From JAXGPP01 sp964436865 (GTDB lineage: Bacteria > Planctomycetota > Planctomycetia > Pirellulales > Thermoguttaceae): DNA of 13,923 nt. The translations under genes were made by a program, and so were the position numbers. How positions within the stretch are numbered: the first letter of the stretch is position 1; every line of letters starts with the position of its first letter. Below the pieces are notes generated by a model that was not told where the DNA came from, ran no database searches, and saw nothing but the letters and a program-made list of their open reading frames with translations. Shown one piece after another: positions 1-8,340 of the stretch. Location: NCBI GenBank assembly GCA_964436865.1, contig CAYTFK010000183.1:1-13923 (forward strand), written 5' to 3'.

Positions 1-139
1 CCCTCCAATTTGGCGTGTGCGGCGGGGCTTTTCAAGCCAGCAGGCCGAGAATGTTGCGGCGGCCGGCGCCGCCGGGTATGGTGATCCTGGTGCGATGCAT
101 CGGCATTGAGAATCGCCATATACCGCACGAGGAGGAGCG
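1..139. other. Upstream region of the propeller gene; no gene called
   Basis: No credible coding sequence was found here. A GC-rich hairpin can form at 56-72 (GCGGCG, 5-nt loop, CGCCGC), but no T-tract follows it. TATACC at 119-124 resembles a -10 box but lies too close to the start codon to serve the gene at 140. A short minus-strand frame running from 119 off the left edge is open, but it has no ribosome binding site and its composition (Arg, Pro, His) is that of a shadow frame. The promoter of the next gene is therefore either not recognisable here or beyond the left edge. Confidence 0.4.
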
Positions 140-2788
140 ATGGCCACCGTCCTGCGAACTCTTGTTGTTATCGGCGGACTTGTAGGGGCCTCGCTCGCCG
201 CGGCCGAGGACTGGCCGCAATCGAAGTACGACGCGCGGCGGTCGGGCAACGTGCCCGACCGGCAGATCTCGCTGCCACTGGGCCTGGTGGGGGCCGTGCC
301 GCTGACCGACGGAATCTATACTTCGCCCGTGGTGGCCGACGGTCGGGCATATGTGGTTGACGGTTCCGGCGTGGCGTTTGCCATCGATGCCCAGAGCCTC
401 AAAGTCGTCTGGAAGACGCCTACGCGGGGCGGGCAAGCCAATGTCAACAACGTCTCGTCTCCGGCGGTGGCCGGCCCGTACCTGCACTTCGGCACGACGG
501 CGGGGTGGTACTATGTGCTCGACCGAAGCAGCGGCAAGGTCGTTCGCGAGATCTGTTGCGGCGAGCCGATCCTCAGCGCGCCGGTGGTCACGGGCAAGCG
601 GGTGTACTTTGCCACGCTGGGCTCGCGGGTCAACGCACTGGAGTTCGACGGCACCCTGGCGTGGCAGTGGGACTTCGTCAAGGAGGTGATCGGATTCGAC
701 GGCGACCGGTGGAGCGGCTCGGCGTGGCTTGCGCATCTCGGCAAGCGGGTGAATTGGGAACATTCGTTCTGCTCGTCGATGGACCTGGCGGCCGACGGCA
801 ACACGGTTGTGCTGCCCGCGGGCGGACGGACCGTGTGGCTGGCCGACGAAGGAAGTCAGCCGCGGGTCCGTGCGATCGGCCTGGTGCCGGAGTACGCAGG
901 TAAGGAATACCCGGCGACGTTTGGCCAGAGCATCGGTGAAGACGGCGCGGTCTATCGGCAGTGGCATCGCCGCGACAATGCCGGCCGGTTGGAGATCATG
1001 CGGCTCGCGGCCGGCGACGAGGTTCAGACAGATTATGTCCGCGGCACCGAAACGGCGATCCATCTGCCGGGGCTATTGAGCTTCTGCTCAGTGAGCCTGC
1101 GCGGCGGCGACGTCTACCGCTGCCGCCCCGAGGCCGGACTGGGATTCTGCCGCCATTCGCCCGGCAAGGAGCAGCCGGAATCGCTGGGAGGCTATCCGTC
1201 GATCGCCGCACCCATTTTGACGAAGGATCATGGTGTGTTCGGCGGCCTGGATGGGTCGCTTTACGTGGTGCCGCTTTCCGGCGCGGGCGAGGCATGGTCG
1301 TTCCGTACGCCGTTTGATGCGCCGATTTCGGCGCCGGCGTGCATTTCGGATGGGCGGATCTACTTCGGCGGTGAAGACGGGTACCTGTATGTGCTTGGAC
1401 CCGGCGGAACGGCGGCGAAACCCAGCCGGGATCTCGAGGTGTGGAGGGTCCGCCACCCGCTTTCAAGCAAGCGTGCCGCCGCAAAGTTCGACTGGTTCAC
1501 TAATTACGGCGACCTGGGGAGCACTAACGCCAACGATCAGGAGGTGAAGCCGCCGGTGAAGATCAAGTGGGTGCGGCGCTACGAGGGGACATTCAAGCAC
1601 CTGCCGGTGTGCGGCGGCGGCCGGATGTATACGCATACGTCCGAAGGGCAGGTCATCGCGGTCGAGCAGGAGACGGGGCGGCAGTTGTGGCGGCGCTACT
1701 ACCCGGGCGTCCACCTTTCGTTCACTTCGCCGCTCTACTACCGCGAGAAGCTCTTGTTGCCGCAAGCCGGGATCGAGCGCTCGGCGCTGCGGTGTTTCGA
1801 TGCGGCCACGGGGAACCTGATTTGGGAAGCTCCGTTTAGCGGTTCGCCAAGCTGGAGCCGGCAGATGCCACCCGTGGTGCACGACAACCTGGCGATCTAC
1901 ATGTTCGGCTCGGGGAAGTATGCGGCGCAAGGTTCGCAGAAGGAGTTCACGTTCAAGGGCGATCCGCAGCCCGCACCCGACGGCGCCGAGGTGATGAGCT
2001 TCATCTACACGCACGACAACCCGTTCTATCCACGCGATAACCGGCCCTTGATCGCGGCTTGGGATCTCGACACGGGGAAGGAAGTGTGGCGGAAGGACTT
2101 CTCGGAGTACGGCAGCGGCGGCAACGACGCGGGGCTCTGCCTGATGGACGGCGTGCTCTACTACTCGACGTTCTTCGGCTATGCGCCCGCGCGGCGCGGC
2201 AAGGAAGGGCCGCACGGTTTGACCGCGGCGCTCGATCCGGCGACCGGCGAGGTGCGGTGGCTGACGACCGATTACCACGTGACGGCCGGTTGCACGATTT
2301 CGGCCAAGGACGGCCGCTTGTACCTGGGCGGCTACAACCAGCCGCACGAGGGGACGAAGAACCGCCACGTCTGGTGTCTCGACGCCCGCGACGGTTCGCT
2401 GGTGTGGCAGTCGGAGCCGGTGGCGTCGGCGGTGAATGTGATCACCGTGGGCGATCGGTTCGTGTTCTCCAATGCGTCGGGCAAAGATGGCCACATCTTC
2501 GATCGCCAGACGGGCAAGATCCTGGCGCGGTTCAATTTTGGCTATGCGTGCACGCGATTCACGCTCTCAGAGCCGTACCTTCTCGGCGCGAATATGGATC
2601 TGATCGATCTGGCGGCGGGCAATCGGCTGGTGACCTCCGGCCCGGCGATCGACAGCCGCGAGTGCGTCGGATCGGTGGTCTCCAACGGCCGGCTGTTTTA
2701 CACCTCGCAGGCGAGCGGTTTGCAGACCTCGAGCGTCTACGGCGAGGAGGCCGAGGCCGCACCCGATCCGTGGAGCTGCGAGGAGTAG
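140..2788 (+). CDS. Secreted PQQ-like beta-propeller repeat protein
   Basis: This is an 882-residue protein predicted to be exported and to fold into one or two beta-propellers of the PQQ-like (YVTN/outer-membrane-assembly-like) type. Residues 1-22 form a signal peptide (basic start, hydrophobic core, AAA before ED). Blade-type repeats with a conserved Trp after a short 'DxxTGxxxW'-like turn recur at VVWKTP (89-94), LAWQWDF (173-179), QLWRRYY (515-521), NLIWEAPF (559-566), EVWRKDF (648-654), EVRWLT (704-709) and SLVWQSE (753-759). A linker at about 425-475 separates two halves. The start is set by AGGAGGAG at 130-137. The mature part has 15 cysteines and no CxxCH haem motif. Such proteins are common in planctomycetes but their functions are mostly unknown. 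PQQ binding is not shown by the sequence, and a scaffolding or binding role is equally possible. The gene converges on the symporter gene, with 4 bp between stops. Confidence 0.88.
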   Translation: MATVLRTLVVIGGLVGASLAAAEDWPQSKYDARRSGNVPDRQISLPLGLVGAVPLTDGIYTSPVVADGRAYVVDGSGVAFAIDAQSLKVVWKTPTRGGQANVNNVSSPAVAGPYLHFGTTAGWYYVLDRSSGKVVREICCGEPILSAPVVTGKRVYFATLGSRVNALEFDGTLAWQWDFVKEVIGFDGDRWSGSAWLAHLGKRVNWEHSFCSSMDLAADGNTVVLPAGGRTVWLADEGSQPRVRAIGLVPEYAGKEYPATFGQSIGEDGAVYRQWHRRDNAGRLEIMRLAAGDEVQTDYVRGTETAIHLPGLLSFCSVSLRGGDVYRCRPEAGLGFCRHSPGKEQPESLGGYPSIAAPILTKDHGVFGGLDGSLYVVPLSGAGEAWSFRTPFDAPISAPACISDGRIYFGGEDGYLYVLGPGGTAAKPSRDLEVWRVRHPLSSKRAAAKFDWFTNYGDLGSTNANDQEVKPPVKIKWVRRYEGTFKHLPVCGGGRMYTHTSEGQVIAVEQETGRQLWRRYYPGVHLSFTSPLYYREKLLLPQAGIERSALRCFDAATGNLIWEAPFSGSPSWSRQMPPVVHDNLAIYMFGSGKYAAQGSQKEFTFKGDPQPAPDGAEVMSFIYTHDNPFYPRDNRPLIAAWDLDTGKEVWRKDFSEYGSGGNDAGLCLMDGVLYYSTFFGYAPARRGKEGPHGLTAALDPATGEVRWLTTDYHVTAGCTISAKDGRLYLGGYNQPHEGTKNRHVWCLDARDGSLVWQSEPVASAVNVITVGDRFVFSNASGKDGHIFDRQTGKILARFNFGYACTRFTLSEPYLLGANMDLIDLAAGNRLVTSGPAIDSRECVGSVVSNGRLFYTSQASGLQTSSVYGEEAEAAPDPWSCEE

Positions 2789-2792
2789 TCGA

Positions 2793-4769
2793 TCAGAAGA
2801 AGACGCCGTAGAGGACGAGCGTCACCAGCACGACGGCAACGCCGAACGCCATGGCGGGCTTCGACGACTTCAGCTCGATCTTGGTCTGCTCGGGCATGCG
2901 AACCGGTTCGCGGAGCGGAGCGGCGACGCTCATCACGCCCAGCACCACGATGATCGAGAAGAACGTGATCGCCATGCGATCGAGGAACGCCATTTCGGGC
3001 AGGGCCCACTTGAGCAGGCCGTAAATCGCCGGGCTGAGCAAGAGCCCGACGAGCCCGCAGGCGCGCGGGGCGCGCTTGACGAACAGGCCGTAGAGGAACA
3101 CTGCCAGGATGCCCGGCGAGATGAAGCCCTGGAACTCCTGGATGTAGGTGAAGATGCCGCCGAAGCGCGGGTCGCCCAGGAAGGGGGAGATGAAGCAGCC
3201 GATGGCGGCGAACAGCAATACGCAGATGCGGCCCACCAGGACGAGATTGCGCTGCGACGCGCCCTTGTTGAGGTACTGCTTGTAGAGGTCCATGGTGAAG
3301 ATCGTCGAGGCGGCGTTGAGCATGGCGGCCAACGAACTGACCACCGCCCCGAGGATCGCAGCCAGAATGAACCCGCGCAGGCCCGGCGGGACAAGCCGCT
3401 TGATCAACAGGCCGAACGCCGAGTCGTATTCGTATCCGATCAGCTCCTGCTCGACGACGACGCGATCCGGCGCCGGCAGGCCCTTGTTCTTCTCGGCAAT
3501 GCTATCGAGCAGCGTGCGGTTGGTCTCGAACGGCGAGCCGGCATTGACCGCCCCGGTGCCGGCGACGCGGGCATTGTAGGCGACGATCTGTTCGGCGATC
3601 TGCGGGTAGATCTGGGCGAAATCGGAGTTGAAGGTGAACGCGACTTTCGCCTGTCCGGTTCCGCCCTTCTGGGCCTCGAACTTGCTGAGCGTCGCGCGGT
3701 TCACACCCGACGCCGCATCGGCCTGCATATCGCTACGGTAGAGATTGAAGGCGATGATGCCGGGAAACACGATGATGAACGGGATGAGCAGCTTCAGTGC
3801 CGCGGCGAAGACCACGCCCTTCTGCCCCTCGGCGAGCGAGCGCGATCCGAGCGTCCGCTGGGTGATGTACTGGTTCAGGCCCCAGTAGTAGAAGTTCGGA
3901 ATCCACAAGCCCAGCACCAGCGCCGTCCAGGGGACGAACTTGTCGGCCGCCGGCAGAACCATGTGAAGCTTGTTCTGGTTGAGCGCGTTGAATCTCTCGA
4001 TCGAACCGGCGTCGGCCATGTCGGCCGCCAGCCCAAGCTCGGCTGGCGGTGCGGCCCCGAGGGCGTTCATTGCGAGGATGAGGATGATCGAGCCGCCGAC
4101 GATCAGCGCGGAGCCTTGCAGCAGGTCGGCCCATGCGCAGGCCTTGAGGCCGCCCGCCACGACATAGGCTGCGGCCAGGATGCCGATCAACCACGAAGCG
4201 GTGGCGACGTTGATGGGGACGCCAAGCACGTTGTAATCCTCGACTACGGGCGCGGCGCCGTCCCCTTCTCCAGAATTGGCCGCGACGGCAGGGGCCTCGA
4301 CCTCGCCCTGGGTGAGGACGTCGATCGTCTTGGCGCCGGAGTAGATCACGGCCGCCAGCGTAACGCAGACGTAGGTGATCATCATGAAGATCGACATCAG
4401 CGTCCGGGCGGCGTGGTTGAAGCGGTACTCGAGGAACTCGGGCATCGTGTAGATGCCGGCGCGGAGGAAGCTGGGAAGGAAGAAGAAGGCGACGACGATC
4501 AGCGTGATGGCCGCCATCCATTCGTAACTGGCGATGGCCAGGCCGAGGTAGTTGGCCGCCTGCCCCGACATGCCGACGAACTGCTCGGTGGAGATATTGG
4601 CTGCGATCAGCGAAAAGCCGATCAGCCACCAGGCCAGGCCGCGCCCGGCAAGGAAGTAGCCTTCGCTGTCCTCTTCGTGCCGGCTCATGACGATGCCGAC
4701 CGTTACGACGGTCACCACGAAGGCGAGAAAAACGACCACGTCGAGAAGGAAGACAGCGTCGAACTGCAT
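2793..4769 (-). CDS. Na+/sugar symporter, SSS (SGLT) family
   Basis: This is a 658-residue inner-membrane transporter that probably takes up a sugar by Na+ symport. The resemblance to Vibrio vSGLT, as I recall that sequence, is close. TM1 carries SLIAANISTEQF, followed by SYEWMAAITL, NFYYWGLNQYITQRTL, LKLLIPF, GAVVSSLAAMLN and YIQEFQGFISPGI. These cover the Na2-site serine pair and the vSGLT galactose contacts N64, E68, Q69, Y87, E88, N260, Y263, K294 and Q428; S91 is replaced by Ala. About 13-14 hydrophobic segments are visible. Two loops are longer than in vSGLT: an acidic, Gly/Ala-rich one at about residues 155-183 and one of about 110 residues at 344-456. I chose ATG 4769 because GAGG lies 8 nt upstream and the N-terminus fits the family. 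A GTG at 4820 in the same frame adds 17 residues without family support. The substrate is inferred to be a hexose such as glucose or galactose. Confidence 0.93.
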   Translation of the reverse strand: MQFDAVFLLDVVVFLAFVVTVVTVGIVMSRHEEDSEGYFLAGRGLAWWLIGFSLIAANISTEQFVGMSGQAANYLGLAIASYEWMAAITLIVVAFFFLPSFLRAGIYTMPEFLEYRFNHAARTLMSIFMMITYVCVTLAAVIYSGAKTIDVLTQGEVEAPAVAANSGEGDGAAPVVEDYNVLGVPINVATASWLIGILAAAYVVAGGLKACAWADLLQGSALIVGGSIILILAMNALGAAPPAELGLAADMADAGSIERFNALNQNKLHMVLPAADKFVPWTALVLGLWIPNFYYWGLNQYITQRTLGSRSLAEGQKGVVFAAALKLLIPFIIVFPGIIAFNLYRSDMQADAASGVNRATLSKFEAQKGGTGQAKVAFTFNSDFAQIYPQIAEQIVAYNARVAGTGAVNAGSPFETNRTLLDSIAEKNKGLPAPDRVVVEQELIGYEYDSAFGLLIKRLVPPGLRGFILAAILGAVVSSLAAMLNAASTIFTMDLYKQYLNKGASQRNLVLVGRICVLLFAAIGCFISPFLGDPRFGGIFTYIQEFQGFISPGILAVFLYGLFVKRAPRACGLVGLLLSPAIYGLLKWALPEMAFLDRMAITFFSIIVVLGVMSVAAPLREPVRMPEQTKIELKSSKPAMAFGVAVVLVTLVLYGVFF

Positions 4770-4834
4770 GAATAGGTCCTCGCCGGCAGGCTGCGCCGAT
4801 ATGCGCCCGATTGGCCCCACAACGCAAAACGTTC

Positions 4835-4863
4835 AAATAACCGTCCGAGGGGCCGTTTGTCAA
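4835..4863 (-). promoter_or_regulatory. Candidate sigma70-type promoter of the symporter gene
   Basis: On the minus strand a perfect -35 box TTGACA (4863-4858) is followed after 17 nt by TTATTT (4840-4835); with an 18-nt spacer the -10 reads TATTTG. The -10 is weak, so this is a candidate only. Transcription would start near 4828, giving a leader of about 60 nt before ATG 4769. The rest of the 235-bp gap (4770-5004) shows no gene and no T-tract terminator for the upstream membrane-protein gene. Confidence 0.4.
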
Positions 4864-5004
4864 GCGGCAAGTGCAGGGACACGACGTTTTGGCGCGAATG
4901 GGCGACAATTCCCGGTTCCGGCTTCAGCAGTCAGGCCGCCCCGGCGGGTTTCCAGAAACTGCGGGCGAGGTGGGTCGCCGGAAGGACCGCCTTGCCTGTT
5001 CGGG

Positions 5005-5763
5005 CTACTCGTGCGATTCGCTCTCGGCGCGGACTTGGACCTGCAGCGCGCCGAGCATTCGTGTGAGGGCTTCTTCCTTCTGGCGGATGAAGGGGACGCC
5101 GTCGAGGATGATCGCGCGGCGCTCGTTGCTGGGATGCAGGATCAGGCGACCCGAGCGGAGGAGGAGATACTCGAAGACATCGTTGATCTCCTTGTCGATC
5201 CGCAGACCGGGCGCCGAGAACCGTTCGAGATTGCCCCAGATGCCGTGATGGTGCAAGAGTTCGTTGGGCCGTGCTTCCCAGCGGTCGAACTGGGCATGGA
5301 TGATCCCGATCAGCGTGATCACGCCGAGGATGCCGGCGAACGCCCAATAGAACGTCGCATTGGCCAGGGGGTGGAACTGGTACAAGGTATCGGTCACGTA
5401 GGGGAGGAACTCGGGCTTCAAGACGAACACGAGCGCCGCGCCCAACCCGGCAGCCACGAGGATGAAGAACAACGTCAGCGACGTGGTTCGCGGAAAATCG
5501 AAGGCCAGAATCACGAGATTCGAGCCGATCACGGCCAGAAAGACGACCGCCAGGATCACGGGCGTCGATTCGGTGGCCAGCAGCGGCGGCTTGGCCGCGC
5601 TCATGTAGATCGCCGCGACCAGCGAGTAGAGGAGCGTGGGGTAGAGAAACACGATCTTGGGATAGGGCACCAGATAGATTCGTGATGGCACTTCGGCCGT
5701 CTTTGGACGAACCGGCGGTGTTTTGGGGGCATCCGTTTCGCGAGCCGCAGTCATGTCTGACAT
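5005..5763 (-). CDS. Conserved-looking four-helix membrane protein of unknown function
   Basis: I do not recognise this 252-residue protein. Residues 1-30 are polar and Pro/Lys-rich. Four hydrophobic segments follow at about 36-56, 68-88, 95-115 and 136-157. A soluble C-terminal domain of about 95 residues (158-252) contains NELLHHHGIWGNLERF (167-182) and KEINDVFEYLLLRSGRL (191-207). With an even number of helices both ends should face the cytoplasm. The start ATG 5763 has AAGGGAG at 5776-5770, spaced 6 nt; a second in-frame ATG lies at 5752. A weak promoter candidate, TCGACA (5863-5858), 17 nt, TAACGT (5840-5835), lies in the 210-bp gap to the GNAT gene. Codon use and composition match the neighbours. 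It lies upstream of, and co-directional with, the symporter gene, but the 235-bp gap with its own promoter candidate argues against tight coupling. The tail could be a PH-like or other small beta domain; this is a guess. Confidence 0.85.
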   Translation of the reverse strand: MSDMTAARETDAPKTPPVRPKTAEVPSRIYLVPYPKIVFLYPTLLYSLVAAIYMSAAKPPLLATESTPVILAVVFLAVIGSNLVILAFDFPRTTSLTLFFILVAAGLGAALVFVLKPEFLPYVTDTLYQFHPLANATFYWAFAGILGVITLIGIIHAQFDRWEARPNELLHHHGIWGNLERFSAPGLRIDKEINDVFEYLLLRSGRLILHPSNERRAIILDGVPFIRQKEEALTRMLGALQVQVRAESESHE

Positions 5764-5973
5764 GGCTTTCTCCCTTGCGTTTCTGTTCCGCCTGCGTGCT
5801 ATTCGGTTTCGGGCCGCTTCTCTTGGCTGCTCTCACGTTACTTGCCACCCGAGGAGCTGTCGAGTGGCACCCCCGCCAGAGCGGCGTTGCGGACGGCGTT
5901 CCGGGTCAAGCGACACCCCACGCCCGGAGTCGCGGCGCCCGGGATCGCACCATAAATCAGTTGGTTGTGGTTC

Positions 5974-6624
5974 TTATGGTTCTTCGCTCGTGGTGAGGTG
6001 GTGGACAGCGGCATTTTCCAGGTTCGCCGCTCGGGCCATGAGCCAGATCGTAACCGACGTGCCGGGAAGTGTGGCGCACTCCAGGAGGCGAAATCCGAAC
6101 CGCTCGTACAACGCGACGTTCTCTTCGCGGGCCGTGTCGAGACAGCAGGCCATGCACTGTCGGTCGAAACGGTCGAGTACGGGTTCGAGCAGGCTCCGGG
6201 CGTGTCCCTGGCGCTGGCATGCCGGATCGACGCCGAGCATCTGGAGATACCAGAAGGGCTGCTGGACCAGCGGAGTCCAGCAGCGCTCGAGTTGGCGATA
6301 ATAATTCCAGAATCGTCGCACAAAACCGCAACCAGTCGCCAGCGGCAGCAGAGGCATGCCGACGCGCGCCATGTCGGCGAGCGATGCGTGGGCGGCCCCC
6401 GGCGGCAGCCACACCGCCACGCCCTCAATGGCCGGAGAAGCGGCATAGACTTCGCCGCGCAGCAGTCCGTAACGCACCAGGCAGGCGCAGCCCCGCTCGA
6501 GCGCCCGGGGGCGTGAGCCTTCGTCGGGCAGGAGACAGCCAACGAGCGGATCGCCGTTGAAAGCCCGGGCCAGCATCGCGGCGGCGGGTTTCACGCGGCT
6601 GGAGTCGAGGCGTACGGGCGGCAT
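5974..6624 (-). CDS. GNAT family N-acetyltransferase, puromycin acetyltransferase-like
   Basis: This is a 216-residue cytoplasmic acetyl-CoA-dependent N-acetyltransferase. The acetyl-CoA-binding motif A is WYLQMLGVDPACQRQGHAR (125-143), with the pyrophosphate-binding stretch QRQGHA at 137-142. Motif B is NVALYERFGF (169-178). The end GTSVTIWLMAR (188-198) resembles the C-terminus of puromycin N-acetyltransferases, which end in a similar WCMTR stretch. The middle EGVAVWLPPG (67-76) is also typical of that branch. The acceptor substrate cannot be read from the sequence: it may be an amine, an antibiotic or a metabolite. The first in-frame ATG (6624) gives a normal GNAT N-terminus, but no clear Shine-Dalgarno sequence precedes it. 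The gene is divergent from the GH5 gene, with 122 bp between starts. There a weak +strand box pair (TTGCAT 6666-6671, TCTAAC 6687-6692, 15-nt spacing) is the only promoter hint. Confidence 0.88.
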   Translation of the reverse strand: MPPVRLDSSRVKPAAAMLARAFNGDPLVGCLLPDEGSRPRALERGCACLVRYGLLRGEVYAASPAIEGVAVWLPPGAAHASLADMARVGMPLLPLATGCGFVRRFWNYYRQLERCWTPLVQQPFWYLQMLGVDPACQRQGHARSLLEPVLDRFDRQCMACCLDTAREENVALYERFGFRLLECATLPGTSVTIWLMARAANLENAAVHHLTTSEEP

Positions 6625-6746
6625 GGAGGCGTAGTTCTTTCGGGATGTCTCGGGCTGATCGGCGGTTGCATCGGCCCGGCGAGCATTCTAACCTGGAGAC
6701 GAACGCCTGCGATGCAGTCGGGCAGAGAGAAACTGGAGACAGAGCT

Positions 6747-8330
6747 ATGATGCGCGTGCGGTCGGTGGTCGGCAACGGTCTGGGTCTGGTGATGCTGTGG
6801 GGGACGGTGGTTTGTGCCGCCTCGCCGGTCGGTGAGCCGCTCGCGGGCTTCGACTTCGAGGGCCCCGCTGCCGGCGAGCCGTGGCAGGGGCTGGCCGAGC
6901 CGAATGCCCGTCTCACGTCGGGCTGGCAGAATTCGCAGTCGCTGGCGATCGAACGGCCGTCGTCGCAGGCCCGCGGCAGCGTGATGGTCCAGACGCCGCT
7001 CTCGCTCGACCAGTTGCGCGGCACCCGGGTGCGCGTCGAGGCGATGATCAAGGCCGAGGGAGTGGCCAAGCCGCCGCAAGCCTGGAATGGTGTGAAGTGC
7101 ATGCTGCACACCGTCGCACCCAGCGGTTCGCAGTGGCAGCAGCGCAACAGCGTCTACGGCACGTTCGACTGGAAACCAGTAAGCTTCATCGCCGAAGTTC
7201 CGCCCGATGCGACCAAAGCCGTGCTGATGCTCGGACTGGAGCAGACCACGGGTAAAGCCTGGTTTGACGACATCAAACTCACGGTGATCGGCCGGCGGCG
7301 ATCGACGCCGGAAACCGCGCCGACCGGCGAAGTCTACAAAGGACACAAGGTGCCGCGGCTGCGCGGCGCGATGGTCAGCCCGCGAGTGACTGCCGAGGAC
7401 CTCCGGGTATTGGGCGGCCAGTGGAAGGCCAACCATATCCGCTACCAGTTGACCTGGGGCGGGTTTCCCCGCAGCCCGGCCGACAAGGGCGACCTGGCGG
7501 CGTACGACGCCTGGCTTGAGTCGATGCTTGCTCACCTCGATGAGCTTCTGCCGGTTTGCCGAGAGTTGGGTATTGCGGTGCTCATCGACCTGCACACTCC
7601 GCCCGGCGGAAGGAACGACGCCAATGAGTGCCGAATGTTCCACGAGAAGCGGTTTCAGGACGCCTTTCTCGCCGTGTGGGACAAGATTGCCCGCCGTTAT
7701 CGCGGCGAGCAAGCGGTATGGGGCTACGATCTGGTGAACGAACCGGTCGAAGGAGTCGTCGGCGAGGGGCTGCTCGACTGGCGGTCGCTCGCGCACCGCA
7801 CGGCCGAAGCGGTCCGCCGGCTTGATCCCGACCACGCGATCGTCATCGAGCCGGCGCCCTGGGGCAGCCCGCAGTCGCTTGAGTGGTTCGAGCCGCTGCC
7901 GGTCGAGGGACTGGTCTACAGCGTGCACATGTACCAGCCGCATTCGTTTACCCATCAGGGCGTCTACGAGGCGCCGACGGGGATCAGCTACCCGGGCGAG
8001 ATCGAGGGCCGGCAATACGACCGCGCGGCTTTGAAACGAGTGCTCCAGCCGGTGATCGATTTCCAGCGCGATTACGGCGTGCACATTTACATCGGCGAGT
8101 TCAGCGCGATCCGCTGGGCGCCCGGTTCGAGTGCGGAGAATTATCTCCGCGACTGCATCGAGTTGTTCGAGGAGCAGGGCTGGGACTGGGCCTACCACGC
8201 GTTTCGGGAGTGGGACGGCTGGAGCGTCGAGCACGGGTCGGACCGCAATGACCGCCGGCGGGCCGGCGAACCGACCGGCCGCGAGAAGCTGCTGAGATCG
8301 TGGTACGGCCGAAACGAGCCCGCCCGGTGA
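6747..8330 (+). CDS. Secreted glycoside hydrolase family 5 enzyme with N-terminal carbohydrate-binding-like domain
   Basis: This is a 527-residue exported enzyme that probably cleaves beta-glucan or beta-mannan type polysaccharide by the retaining GH5 mechanism. Residues 1-25 form a signal peptide. Residues 30-182 look like a jelly-roll carbohydrate-binding module of CBM4/9 type (FDFEG at 35-39, DWKPVSF at 141-147, AWFDDIKL at 171-178). The (beta/alpha)8 GH5 domain covers about 203-520. The expected active-site residues are present: Arg232 (IRYQ), His283 (DLH), the acid/base Glu332 in LVNEP, His394/Tyr396 (HMY), the nucleophile Glu451 in IGEFSA, and a Trp near 489-492. The start ATG 6747 has GGAGA at 6735-6739, spaced 7 nt, and begins the signal peptide; a longer frame from 6645 lacks these. 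The exact polysaccharide is not readable. The gene converges on the VKOR gene, with 10 bp between stops. Confidence 0.93.
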   Translation: MMRVRSVVGNGLGLVMLWGTVVCAASPVGEPLAGFDFEGPAAGEPWQGLAEPNARLTSGWQNSQSLAIERPSSQARGSVMVQTPLSLDQLRGTRVRVEAMIKAEGVAKPPQAWNGVKCMLHTVAPSGSQWQQRNSVYGTFDWKPVSFIAEVPPDATKAVLMLGLEQTTGKAWFDDIKLTVIGRRRSTPETAPTGEVYKGHKVPRLRGAMVSPRVTAEDLRVLGGQWKANHIRYQLTWGGFPRSPADKGDLAAYDAWLESMLAHLDELLPVCRELGIAVLIDLHTPPGGRNDANECRMFHEKRFQDAFLAVWDKIARRYRGEQAVWGYDLVNEPVEGVVGEGLLDWRSLAHRTAEAVRRLDPDHAIVIEPAPWGSPQSLEWFEPLPVEGLVYSVHMYQPHSFTHQGVYEAPTGISYPGEIEGRQYDRAALKRVLQPVIDFQRDYGVHIYIGEFSAIRWAPGSSAENYLRDCIELFEEQGWDWAYHAFREWDGWSVEHGSDRNDRRRAGEPTGREKLLRSWYGRNEPAR

Positions 8331-8340
8331 GCCCGCGTTG

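Noticed and set aside
1..119. Possible start of a divergent minus-strand gene running off the left edge
   Set aside because: It is open for only about 39 codons, has no Shine-Dalgarno sequence and has a shadow-like composition.
32..2494. Two 343-codon minus-strand frames opposite the propeller gene
   Set aside because: Composition is typical of shadow frames (Arg, Pro, His), with no family motifs. The plus-strand gene has a signal peptide, a strong ribosome binding site and repeats.
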